Assembly (NCBI RefSeq): GCF_008579165.1
Contig: NZ_BKCN01000001.1
DNA: 64,000 nt
Direction: 5' to 3' (one strand)
DNA from: Iodidimonas nitroreducens
Lineage (GTDB): Bacteria; Pseudomonadota; Alphaproteobacteria; Sphingomonadales; Rhodothalassiaceae
Position numbers and translations under genes: made by a program. Below are positions 35,664 through 44,456 of the stretch, one piece after another (the stretch's first letter is position 1; each line of letters opens with the position of its first letter). Under the pieces are notes generated by a model that made no database searches, was not told the origin of the DNA, and saw nothing but the letters and a program-made list of their open reading frames with translations.

Positions 35664-37132
35664 ATGGTTGCCACTGCTGAAACCAAAACCCAGATCGACG
35701 AACTGACCGGCACCTATAAGCATGGCTGGTCCAGCGATATCGAATCCGATTTCGCCCCCAAAGGGCTGAATGAAGAGGTGATCCGCTTTATTTCCGCGAA
35801 AAAGGACGAGCCGCAATGGATGCTGGATTGGCGGCTCAAAGCCTATGCCATGTGGCAAAAAATGGAAGAGCCCGATTGGGCGATGATCAGCCATCCGCCG
35901 ATCGATTATCAGGACATCTATTTTTATGCCGCGCCCAAGCAAAAGGATGGTCCGAAATCTTTGGATGAGGTCGATCCCGAATTGCTGCGCACTTATGAAA
36001 AGCTGGGCATCCCGCTGGCGGAGCAAGAGGTTCTGGCGGGTGTGGAAGCGCCCCGCGCATTGCGGTGGATGCCGTTTTCGATAGTGTTTCGGTGGCCACC
36101 ACCTTTAGAAAAGAGCTGGAAAAAGCCGGGGTGATTTTCCTGTCGATTTCCGAAGCTCTGCGCACCTATCCCGAATTGGTGCGTAAATATCTTGGCTCGG
36201 TGGTGCCCCAGCGCGATAATTATTTTGCGACCCTGAATTGCGCGGTCTTTTCGGATGGCACCTTTGTTTATATCCCCAAAGGTGTGCGCTGCCCGATGGA
36301 GCTGTCCACTTATTTTCGGATCAATGCCGAGAATACCGGCCAATTTGAACGGACGCTGATCATTGCTGATGAAGGCTCTTATGTCAGCTATCTGGAGGGT
36401 TGCACCGCCCCCATGCGTGATGAAAATCAGCTTCATGCCGCCGTGGTGGAACTGGTCGCCCTTGATGATGCCGAGATCAAATATTCAACGGTGCAAAATT
36501 GGTATCCCGGCGATAAGAACGGCAAGGGCGGGATCTATAATTTCGTGACCAAGCGCGGGGCCTGCCGGGGTAAGCGCTCGAAGATTTCATGGACGCAGGT
36601 GGAAACCGGATCGGCGATCACCTGGAAATATCCGAGCTGCATCCTGGAAGGCGATCATTCGGTGGGGGAATTTTATTCGGTGGCGGTGACCAATAATCAC
36701 CAGCAGGCCGATACCGGCACCAAAATGATCCATATCGGCAATCACACCCGCTCGAAAATCATTTCAAAGGGCATTTCCGCCGGGCAATCCAATAATACCT
36801 ATCGCGGCCTTGTGCGGGTGATGGGCGGCGCCGAGGATGTGCGCAATTTCACCCAGTGCGATAGCCTGTTGCTGGGGGATCGCTGCGGCGCCCACACCGT
36901 TCCTTATATCGAGGTGAAAAATCCCACCGCCCAGATCGAGCATGAAGCCACCACATCGAAAATTTCCGATGATCAGATGTTTTACTGCATGGCCCGGGGC
37001 CTTGACGCGGAAGAAGCGGTGGCCATGGTGGTTAACGGTTTTGCCAAGGACGTGATGAAGGAACTGCCCATGGAATTTGCCGTTGAAGCGCAAAAGCTTT
37101 TAGGCATCAGCCTTGAAGGCAGCGTGGGTTAA
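35664..37132 (+). CDS. sufB: Fe-S cluster assembly scaffold SufB (one frameshift)
   Basis: Part of the SufBCD scaffold complex in the cytosol. N-terminal HGWSSDIESDFAPKGLNEE and WRLKAYAMWQKMEEPDW, then LRKYLGSVVP-like VRKYLGSVVPQRDNYFATLN, TVQNWYPGDKNGKGGIYNFV, GKRSKISWTQVETGSAITWK, and the active-site Cys region LLGDRCGAHTVPYIEVKN. The frame breaks at about 36046-36050 (GAAGCG where GAAGGCG is expected), just before AVDAVFDSVSVATTF. A working scaffold is needed for the other suf genes, so the break is probably a consensus error. ATG at 35664 preferred to TTG at 35643. Confidence 0.92.
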
Positions 37133-37217
37133 AGCGGCTGATCCCCTCTTTCGGGATCGCCCCAATCGGATCAGACGACCCGGCCAGCGGATCGGGTCCA
37201 TTAATAAGAGGCACGAC

Positions 37218-37964
37218 GTGACGCATCTTTTGAATATCGAAAATCTGCATGTCGCCATCCAAGGCGAAGAGATACTGAAAGGGTTGAACCTCAAGATCAA
37301 AGCCGGTGAGGTTCATGCCATCATGGGCCCCAATGGGGCTGGGAAATCAACGCTCGCCTCAACATTGGCCGGGCGCGAAAGCTTCGAGGTTTTAGAAGGC
37401 ACCGTGCGCTATCAGGATGAAGATCTGCTGGCGCTGGATGCCCATGAACGGGCGGCCAAAGGCATTTTTCTGGGCTTTCAATATCCCACCGAAATTCCCG
37501 GTGTTTCCAATCTCAATTTCCTGCGCACTGCCCTCAATGCCCAGCGTCGCCAGCGGGGCGAGGCGGAGATGGATGGCGGCACTTTCATGAAGCTTGCCCG
37601 GGAAAAGGCTCAAAATCTTGGCATTTCGATTGAAATGCTCAAGCGCTTTGTCAATGTCGGCTTTTCGGGCGGTGAGAAAAAGCGCAATGAAATGATGCAG
37701 ATGGCGGTCCTCAATCCCACGCTGGCGATTTTGGATGAAACCGATTCGGGGCTTGATATCGATGCTCTGAAGGTTGTGTCGGATGGCATCAATGCCCTGC
37801 GCAGTGCGGATAAGGCGATCTTGCTCATCACCCATTATCAAAGGCTGCTTGATTATGTGACGCCCGATCATGTGCATGTGCTGGCGGATGGAAAGATCGT
37901 CCGCTCGGGCGGGCCGGAACTGGCGCATGAGCTTGAAGAAAAAGGCTATCAGGCGGTGGCATGA
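37218..37964 (+). CDS. sufC: Fe-S cluster assembly ATPase SufC
   Basis: 248-residue ABC-type ATPase of the SufBCD complex. Walker A GPNGAGKST, the SufC-typical Q-loop GFQYPTEIPGVSNLNFLR, signature FSGGEKKRNEMMQMAVLNP, Walker B LAILDETDSGLDIDAL and switch His in LLITHYQRLL. Translation starts at GTG 37218 after AAGAGG; the frame is open further upstream but has no better start. Overlaps sufD. Confidence 0.96.
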   Translation: MTHLLNIENLHVAIQGEEILKGLNLKIKAGEVHAIMGPNGAGKSTLASTLAGRESFEVLEGTVRYQDEDLLALDAHERAAKGIFLGFQYPTEIPGVSNLNFLRTALNAQRRQRGEAEMDGGTFMKLAREKAQNLGISIEMLKRFVNVGFSGGEKKRNEMMQMAVLNPTLAILDETDSGLDIDALKVVSDGINALRSADKAILLITHYQRLLDYVTPDHVHVLADGKIVRSGGPELAHELEEKGYQAVA

Positions 37965-39304
37965 TGACACAGCATAGTGAATCCCCAAGCGATGTGGCGG
38001 CCTTTCACGCCGCCTATGATCATCTGAAGCCGGCCCTGCCGGGTGCGGGCTGGCTGCGCGAATTGCGCCATGTGGCGATGACCCGCTTTCTCAGCCTTGG
38101 CCTGCCGGGGCGGCGCGCAGAACAATGGCGCTATGCCGATCTCGGCCCCTTGCGCAAGGGCAGCTTCAGCCCCGTAACCTTGGCGCAGGAAACCGAGCAG
38201 GCCCGGATCGATGCGGCGGCGGTGCCCGGCCTCGATGCGCCGCGATTGGTGTTCATCAATGGCCGCTTTCAGCGGGCTTTGAGCCGGATGGAGGGCCTGC
38301 CCGCCGATCTTGCGCCCCAAAGCCTGCGCGAGGTGCTGATCACCGGCGGCGGTTCTTTGCGCGATCTGATCACTGATCTGCGCGATGGCGATGCTTTTGA
38401 TCAGCTCAATACCGCGATGATGAGCGAAGGCGTGGTGATCGATGTGCCCAAGGGATTGAAGGTCGAAACGCCTGTTGAAATCGTTTATCTGGTGGATGAT
38501 GCCGATGATCGGGCCGCCCATTTACGGGTGGTGGTTCGGCTGGGCGAGGGCGCATCCCTCAAGCTTATTGAAAGCTTCAAGGGCGATGACAGCCGCTTTT
38601 TCACCAATCTCATCACCCAAACCACCATCGCCGACGATGCCCATCTCACCCTGATCCGTCGTCAGAATGAAGGGGCCGAAACCGTGCATATCTCGCGCAT
38701 CTATGCCACTTTGGGGCGCGGGGCGCTGGCTGTGCATCATCTGGCCACCGGAGGGCAAAGCGCCCGCCATGAACTGCGTGCCGATTTCACCACCGAAGGC
38801 GGCGATGTGCGTTATCAGGGTATTCAGCTTGCCCGGCCGCATCAAACGCTCGATACCCTCACTTTTCTGGATCATGCGGTGCCTAATTGCACCAGCGATC
38901 AGGCCTATCGCGGGGTTTTGGCGGCCCAGGCCGTGGCGTCATTCCAGGGCAAGGTACTGGTGCGCCGGGATGCCCAGAAAACCGATGCCAAACAAAAATC
39001 CGATAGCCTGTTGCTGGATCGCTCCGCCACATCGAATGCCAAGCCCGAGCTTGAGATTTATGCCGATGATGTGCAATGCGCCCATGGCTCCACGGTTGGT
39101 GAATTGAGCACGGATCAGCTTTTCTATCTGATGGCCCGGGGCCTTTCACCCCTTGAGGCGAAAGCGATGCTGGTGGAAGCCTTCATCGCCGCTTTATGTG
39201 ATGGCGTTCCTGATGAAGCCGCCCGCAATGCCTTTATAGAAACGGCCCGGGGCTGGCTGCAGAATCTCGATATCCATGATCTCGCACTAAAAGAGGCTTC
39301 ATGA
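37961..39304 (+). CDS. sufD: Fe-S cluster assembly protein SufD
   Basis: 447-residue SufB paralogue and partner. Sequence AEQWRYADLGPLRKGSF near the N-terminus, VEIVYLVDD, ISRIYATLGRGALAVHHLAT, FLDHAVPNCTSDQAYRGVL, and the C-terminal VQCAHGSTVGELSTDQLFYL, MARGLSPLEAKAMLVEAF, with the conserved His/Cys of the cluster site. ATGATG overlaps the sufC stop; sufS overlaps its own stop, so the run sufC-sufD-sufS is coupled. Confidence 0.95.
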   Translation: MMTQHSESPSDVAAFHAAYDHLKPALPGAGWLRELRHVAMTRFLSLGLPGRRAEQWRYADLGPLRKGSFSPVTLAQETEQARIDAAAVPGLDAPRLVFINGRFQRALSRMEGLPADLAPQSLREVLITGGGSLRDLITDLRDGDAFDQLNTAMMSEGVVIDVPKGLKVETPVEIVYLVDDADDRAAHLRVVVRLGEGASLKLIESFKGDDSRFFTNLITQTTIADDAHLTLIRRQNEGAETVHISRIYATLGRGALAVHHLATGGQSARHELRADFTTEGGDVRYQGIQLARPHQTLDTLTFLDHAVPNCTSDQAYRGVLAAQAVASFQGKVLVRRDAQKTDAKQKSDSLLLDRSATSNAKPELEIYADDVQCAHGSTVGELSTDQLFYLMARGLSPLEAKAMLVEAFIAALCDGVPDEAARNAFIETARGWLQNLDIHDLALKEAS

Positions 39305-40578
39305 TGGATGATCTCACGACCCCAACAATCGCCCAAAGTGCCGGATCGCAGGCCGCAAGGCCCTTTGATCTTGAGGCCATCCGTGCCGATTTCCCGATCC
39401 TGTCTGATCGGATGAATGGCAAGCCTTTGGTGTTTCTCGATAGCGCCGCTTCGGCCCAGAAACCGCAAGGGGTGATCGATGCCCTGCGCCATTTTTATGA
39501 ACATGGCTATGCCAATGTCCATCGCGGTGTTTATCAACTGAGTCAGGATGCCACCGAAGCCTATGAGACCACGCGGGAAACCGTGCGCGCCTTCATCGGG
39601 GCCGAAAGCACGAAGGAAATCATCTTCACCCGGGGCGCCACCGAAGGCATCAATCTGGTGGCCCAAAGCTGGGGGCGGCACAATCTGAAGGTAGGGGATG
39701 AGATCATCCTCACCGAGATTGAGCATCATTCCAATATCGTACCATGGCAGATGCTGCGTGATGCCACCGGAATCATCATCAGGGTGGCCCCGGTGGATGA
39801 AAGCGGCGCGCTTGATTTCGAGGCCTATCAGGCTCTTTTGAGCGAACGCACGAAACTGGTGGCGATGGTCCATATCTCGAACGCCATCGGCACCGAATTG
39901 CCGGTCGCAAAGATGATCGCCGCCGCCCATGATGTGGGGGCTTTGGCGCTGGTGGATGGCTGTCAGGCGGCGCCGCATCGGCCCCTTGATATGCAGACGC
40001 TCGATGCCGATTTCTATGTGTTCTCAGGCCACAAGCTTTATGGCCCAACCGGCATTGGCGTGCTTTATGGCAAACGCGCCCTGCTCGAAGCGATGCCCCC
40101 CTGGCAGGGCGGCGGCGATATGATCTCGACCGTCAGCTTTGCCAAAACCACATGGAACGATCTGCCCTATAAATTCGAGGCGGGCACCCCCAATATCGCC
40201 GGGGGAATCGCTTTGAAAATGGCCATTGATTATGTCTCGGCCCTTGGCTTTGAGGCGATCATGGCTCATGAAGCCGATCTTCTGGCTTATGCCGAAGCGC
40301 AATTGGCGCAGTTGAACGATGTGCGGATTCTGGGCGGTGCGCCCCAGCGGGCGGGGATTTTGTCGCTGTTGATGGAGGGCTGCCACCCCCATGACATCGG
40401 CACCATTCTGGATCGCGAGGGCATCGCCGTTCGGGCGGGGCATCATTGCGCCCAGCCCGCCATGGATCGGTTCAATGTGCCGGGCACGGCGCGGGCCAGC
40501 TTCGGGCTTTATAACAATCGTGCCGATGTGGATGCGTTGATCCGCGGTCTTTTGAAGGTAAAGAGTATTTTCGGATGA
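39301..40578 (+). CDS. sufS: Cysteine desulfurase SufS
   Basis: PLP enzyme (425 residues) that takes sulfur from cysteine for cluster assembly. FLDSAASAQKPQGVIDAL, NVHRGVYQLSQDATEAYE, TRGATEGINLVAQSWG, EIEHHSNIVPWQ, the PLP Lys in FYVFSGHKLYGPTGIGVLYG, and the catalytic Cys in VRAGHHCAQPAM with the short type II loop. No SufE or SufU-type sulfur acceptor is seen in the window. Confidence 0.96.
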   Translation: MMDDLTTPTIAQSAGSQAARPFDLEAIRADFPILSDRMNGKPLVFLDSAASAQKPQGVIDALRHFYEHGYANVHRGVYQLSQDATEAYETTRETVRAFIGAESTKEIIFTRGATEGINLVAQSWGRHNLKVGDEIILTEIEHHSNIVPWQMLRDATGIIIRVAPVDESGALDFEAYQALLSERTKLVAMVHISNAIGTELPVAKMIAAAHDVGALALVDGCQAAPHRPLDMQTLDADFYVFSGHKLYGPTGIGVLYGKRALLEAMPPWQGGGDMISTVSFAKTTWNDLPYKFEAGTPNIAGGIALKMAIDYVSALGFEAIMAHEADLLAYAEAQLAQLNDVRILGGAPQRAGILSLLMEGCHPHDIGTILDREGIAVRAGHHCAQPAMDRFNVPGTARASFGLYNNRADVDALIRGLLKVKSIFG

Positions 40579-41114
40579 TGGATGACACTTTCAAACAGCA
40601 TGAGGGGCCAAAGCCCCTTGATGACAAAGCGCTTGATGTTGATCCCGATAGCCCCGAAGGGGCGGCGGGCAAGGCCGAACGCCCGGTTTGGTCGCATAAG
40701 ACCGAAGATGGCTATCTGGAGGATTTCCTGAAAGCGGACAGCAAAGCGGATGAGGAGGTGGACGCCCCGGCGACTGAATCTGCCCCCGCCCCGGCCAGCG
40801 CTGCAACCGAAGATGGCCTCAAGGAGCGGGTGATCGAGGCCTTGAAAACGATTTTTGATCCGGAAATCCCGGTCAATATTTATGAACTGGGCTTGATCTA
40901 TGGCGTTGCGGTGGACACATCTCATAATGTGGAGATCACCATGACCCTTACCACGCCCCATTGCCCGGTGGCCGAATCGATGCCCCATGAAGTGGATCGC
41001 TGCGTGCGCTCGGTTGAAGGGGTGAATGATGTGGATGTGGATCTGGTCTGGAATCCGCCTTGGGAAATGTCGCGGATGTCGGATGAAGCCCGGCTGGAAC
41101 TGGGCCTTTTGTGA
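40575..41114 (+). CDS. SUF system MIP18/DUF59 protein (SufT-like)
   Basis: 179 residues. The C-terminal 110 are a MIP18-type (DUF59) Fe-S maturation domain: LKTIFDPEIPVNIYELGLIY, VEITMTLTTPHCPVAESMP with a conserved Cys, and VDVDLVWNPPWEMSRMSDEA. The first 75 residues are acidic, Ala/Pro-rich and probably disordered. It overlaps the sufS stop. Homologues in Suf operons help deliver clusters to target proteins. The symbol sufT is used for some of them. Confidence 0.9.
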   Translation: MMDDTFKQHEGPKPLDDKALDVDPDSPEGAAGKAERPVWSHKTEDGYLEDFLKADSKADEEVDAPATESAPAPASAATEDGLKERVIEALKTIFDPEIPVNIYELGLIYGVAVDTSHNVEITMTLTTPHCPVAESMPHEVDRCVRSVEGVNDVDVDLVWNPPWEMSRMSDEARLELGLL

Positions 41115-41147
41115 TCGGCCAAACCCGGAAATGACAAGGGACAGGAC

Positions 41148-41489
41148 ATGACCGCCCAAACCGCTGAATTTGAAATCACCGAAAAAGCCGCCGCCCATGT
41201 GAAGGCGCTGATGGCCCGCCGGGAAACCCCCGCTGCCGGGATCAGGCTTTATACCAAGGCGGCGGGCTGCTCGGGCCTGATGTATCAGGTTGATTATGTG
41301 GATGAACCCAATGCCGATGATGCCGTGATCGATGTGGCCGGCGTGCGCTTGTTCATCGATCAGCAATCCCTGCCTTATCTGAAGGGCGCGCGGATGGATT
41401 GGAAAGACGACCGCTTTGAAACCGGTTTTGTTTTTGAAAATCCCAATGCCAAAGCCATGTGCGGGTGCGGCGAAAGCTTTATGGTATAA
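41148..41489 (+). CDS. sufA: A-type Fe-S carrier SufA/IscA-like
   Basis: 113-residue HesB/IscA-like carrier. EFEITEKAAAHVKALMAR, LYTKAAGCSGLMYQVDYVDE with the first conserved Cys, VDQQS-type FIDQQSLPYLKGA, and the C-terminal MCGCGESF with the two paired Cys. Last gene of the suf run; hmgL starts 3 bp later. Could equally be named for its IscA/ErpA relatives. Confidence 0.92.
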   Translation: MTAQTAEFEITEKAAAHVKALMARRETPAAGIRLYTKAAGCSGLMYQVDYVDEPNADDAVIDVAGVRLFIDQQSLPYLKGARMDWKDDRFETGFVFENPNAKAMCGCGESFMV

Positions 41490-41491
41490 GC

Positions 41492-42435
41492 GTGCCCAGC
41501 CCCGACAACAGGATTGAAATGGTTGAGGTGGGCGCGCGCGATGGCCTGCAAAATGAGCCGCGCATCTTGTCCACCGAACATAAAATCGCCCTGATCGAAA
41601 AGATGATCAAAGCCGGATCAAAGCGGATCGAGGTGGCGAGTTTCGTCCATCCCAGGCTGGTGCCGCAAATGGCCGATGCCGAAGCCGTGGTCGCGGGCCT
41701 GCCCCCGAAATCCGCCGTGGGGCAGGATGTCACCTATGTGGGGCTGGTGCTCAATAAACGCGGGCTTTTGCGGGCGCTTCAGTGCCGCAATGCCGGCCAT
41801 GGCATCGATGAAGTGGGCTGCGTGGCGGTGGCCAGTGATGGCTTTGGCGAAAAGAATCAGGGCATGGGCTGGCGGGCTTCGGTGGAAAGCGTGCGCGATA
41901 TCTGCCGGATGGCGCATCAGGAAAAAATCGGCGTGCAGGCGACCATTTCCGTGGCCTTTGGCGATCCTTTTGATGGCCGGGTGCCGATGGCGCGGGTGAT
42001 TGAAATCGCCCAAGCCATTGCCGAAGAAAACCCCCGCGAAATTGCCCTGGGCGATACCATCGGCGTGGCCGTGCCCGCGCAGGTGACGGAGCTGTTTGAG
42101 CGCGTGGCCGAAGCGGTGCCGGGCATCCCCCTGCGCGCCCATTTTCACAATACCCGCAATACCGGCATTGCTAATGTGTGGGCGGCCATCGGGGCGGGGG
42201 TGCGGATCATTGATGCCTCATTGGGGGGATTGGGGGGCTGCCCCTTTGCCCCCGGGCTACCGGCAATGTGGCGACCGAAGATGTGGTTTATCTTTTGCAG
42301 CAATCCGGGCTCGAGAGCGGCCTTGATCTTGATGAGCTGATCCATGCCGCCCATTGGCTGGAACAGATCATGGAAAAGCCGCTGCCCTCGATGCTGGCGC
42401 GGGCGGGCGGCTTTCCCCAAGCGCAAAGCGCCTGA
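41492..42435 (+). CDS. Hydroxymethylglutaryl-CoA lyase (one frameshift)
   Basis: HMGL-like TIM-barrel enzyme that cleaves HMG-CoA to acetyl-CoA and acetoacetate in leucine breakdown. VEVGARDGLQNEPRIL (metal and CoA site), IEVASFVHPRLVPQMAD, GDTIGVAVP, RAHFHNTRNTG, and the signature ASLGGLGGCPFAPG with the active-site Cys. The frame breaks at the GGG at 42254-42256; one more G gives ATGNVATEDVVYLLQQSG and the normal end at 42435. Start GTG 41492 directly after sufA is likely; no other leucine genes are adjacent. Confidence 0.9.
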
Positions 42436-42466
42436 TCATGGCACCTATGACGCTGGCAGGCGTGGA

Positions 42467-43419
42467 TCAATAGCGATCCACCTGATGGCCTTTGTCCTGC
42501 AACAGATCGATCACGCTTTGCGTGCCCACCAGATGGCCCGCCCCCACCGCCACGAGATGGGTGCCCGGCTGATCAAGCAAAGCTTCAATCGCGGGCAGCC
42601 AGTTGCGGTTTCTGGAATAGAGCAGCTTGTCTGCCAGTTCGGGGTTTTCTTCCAGCCCATCGGTCATCAGCGTGTTGAGGCTGTCCAGATCGGCGGTGAG
42701 CCAGGCGTCTTTCAAACGCTCGAAATAGCTTCCAGATCATCGATCTGATCCAGCCCTTCACGGATGAAGGCGGCTTGGGCCTCATCCGATAAATCGGCAA
42801 ACAGGCGCAATTGATCTTCGGGTTGTTCAAGGCCCACAATCTCGATCTCGCGCTGGGTGGCGATCTGCCCCAAAAGATGATCAACCCCGAATTGCGGCAT
42901 GAAGCCCGCCTGCATGGCCGAAACCACGGTGATCTGCAACCCCGCCATCCAGGGCTTCAGGCGATCCATGGCTTGCGTTGGGATGCCGCGCTTTTGAAAG
43001 GCAGCGGCCAGCCGGGTATAGCTTTCTTCCGGCAGATGATTGGACAGCTGATCATCGGGGCCATAAAACCCCAAAGATTGCACAAGGCTTTGCATTTTGG
43101 GTGAGGCCATATCCTGGGGCGTCAGTTCAAGGGTCAGCGATGTGGCTTCATTGATGATATCGGTGATCGTCTCGCTTTGCCATGGGGTGTCGGCCTTCAA
43201 AAGATGAATGGTGCCCAGAAAATAGACCGTGCTGTCGTCATCGGCCATCGTCCAGATTGCCGGGGCGTGCGGCACCTGGTCTTGAGCCTGGGCTTGGGCT
43301 GTGGCCATAGACAAGGCGACAAAGGCCAGAACGCCGGTGGCGATGCGGGCAAGGCGCTTCAATGAATTTTGGGGTGAAAAGCCATCGGCCAAAGCCGAGA
43401 GCGACCGGATGATCTGCAT
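42467..43419 (-). CDS. Exported TraB/GumN-family protein (one frameshift)
   Basis: Signal peptide (KRLARIATGVLAFVALSMATAQAQ), then the TraB/GumN domain: PAIWTMADDDSTVYFLGTIHLL with the conserved GTIH, a long helical middle, and C-terminal LVAVGAGHLVGTQSVIDLL with the GxxH motif. These two His-containing motifs place it in the EreA/ChaN/TraB (TIKI-like) fold, suggesting a metal-dependent peptidase-like activity. Start ATG 43419 has GGAG 6 bases upstream. Frame break near 42712-42722 (one T missing, SSVLKDAWLTAD reads through). Substrate unknown. Confidence 0.83.
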
Positions 43420-43577
43420 GGGTATCTCCATAGGATCGGGGAAAATCCCTTTTAACGCGAAAACACCTTTGTTGCCTAGAGCGATTTCGAGCGGAGTGGA
43501 ATCACGACGCGGCAAGGTTTTCGCGGTCAAACAAATATTAGATGTCGGGATGATCAGAGAAAATGAAAGCGCATCTC

Positions 43578-43606
43578 TTGCACTTTCGAGATACAGGCTG
43601 TATAGG
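43578..43606 (+). promoter_or_regulatory. Sigma-70-type promoter for rpmI-rplT
   Basis: TTGCAC at 43578-43583, 17-bp spacer, TATAGG at 43601-43606. It leaves a leader of about 105 nt before rpmI. Confidence 0.55.
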
Positions 43607-43611
43607 CCGTG

Positions 43612-43717
43612 TCTTCGATATAAAGGATGGGTGGTCCGGCTTTGTGAGGGCATGCCGTGGCGACCCGAAAACAGCACAGGATGCGAGCCTTCGCATCACG
43701 TCTGAAAGGAGTGCAAA
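43612..43717 (+). promoter_or_regulatory. Leader of rpmI-rplT, possible r-protein control site
   Basis: The leader holds a GATGCGA...TCGCATC hairpin (43680-43697) 5 nt before the TCTGAAAGGAG RBS, and upstream GGGT.../ACCC pairing. L20 autoregulates this operon through its leader in several bacteria; a similar mechanism is inferred only from position and structure. Confidence 0.4.
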
Positions 43718-43918
43718 ATGCCCAAGATGAAAACGAAGAGCGGCGCCAAAAAGCGCTTCAAACTCACCGCCAATGGCCATGTGAAAGCAGGCCAGGCCGG
43801 CAAGCGCCATGGGATGATCAAGCGCAGCAATAAGCAGATTCGCAATCTGCGCGGCACCGATACCTTGTCGGATGCCGATGCAAAGATCGTCAAGAAATTC
43901 ATGCCCTACGCTGGTTAA
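43718..43918 (+). CDS. rpmI: 50S ribosomal protein L35
   Basis: 66 residues, MPKMKTKSGAKKRFKLTANG at the start, KRHGMIKRSNKQIRNLRGT and a typical KFMPYAG end. Strong AAAGGAG RBS. Followed by rplT after 20 bp. infC, which usually precedes rpmI, is not here; the upstream gene is the minus-strand TraB protein. Confidence 0.98.
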   Translation: MPKMKTKSGAKKRFKLTANGHVKAGQAGKRHGMIKRSNKQIRNLRGTDTLSDADAKIVKKFMPYAG

Positions 43919-43938
43919 GCGGACGAAGGAGAAGCATT

Positions 43939-44304
43939 ATGGCTCGTGTCAAACGCGGCGTTACCACCCACGCCCGCCACAAAAAAGTTATCGATCAGGC
44001 AGCCGGTTTTCGCGGCCGCCGCAAAAATACTTTCCGCACGGCAACGCAGGCTGTGGAAAAATCGCTGCAATATGCCTATCGTGATCGCCGCACCAAAAAG
44101 CGCAATTTCCGCGCTTTGTGGATTCAGCGCATCAATGCGGGCGTGCGGGCCTATGGCCTCACCTATGGCCGCTTCATGCATGGCCTGAAGCTTGCCGGGA
44201 TCGAGCTTGATCGCAAGGTTTTATCCGATCTTGCCATCCGCGAAGCCGATGCCTTTAAGGCTTTGGTCGATCAGGCCGAGGCAGCCCTTAAAAAGGCAGC
44301 GTGA
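43939..44304 (+). CDS. rplT: 50S ribosomal protein L20
   Basis: 121 residues: MARVKRGVTTHARHKKVIDQ, AAGFRGRRKNTFRTA, LWIQRINAGVRAYGLTYG, FMHGLKLAGIELDRKVLSDL. L20 binds 23S rRNA early in 50S assembly and often represses its own operon. Uses more CAC codons than most neighbours, as highly expressed genes may. Confidence 0.98.
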   Translation: MARVKRGVTTHARHKKVIDQAAGFRGRRKNTFRTATQAVEKSLQYAYRDRRTKKRNFRALWIQRINAGVRAYGLTYGRFMHGLKLAGIELDRKVLSDLAIREADAFKALVDQAEAALKKAA

Positions 44305-44339
44305 ACCGGTCTTAGGACCCGATCTTTTACGCCGTCATC

Positions 44340-44369
44340 AAGGGGCTTCCCGGCCGGGAAGCCCCTTTT
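44340..44369 (+). terminator. Terminator after rplT
   Basis: Perfect palindrome AAGGGGCTTCCCGG plus its complement (44340-44367) followed by TT, forming a very strong stem whose loop is the central CCGG. pheS starts about 90 bp later. Confidence 0.85.
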
Positions 44370-44456
44370 GCCGTTTGCGCCTTTATGGCGTATAAGCGGT
44401 CGCGGGTTCCTTCAGCGCGAAAAGCCCCCTTTATCAAGCATCAAGCGAGCATCCTT

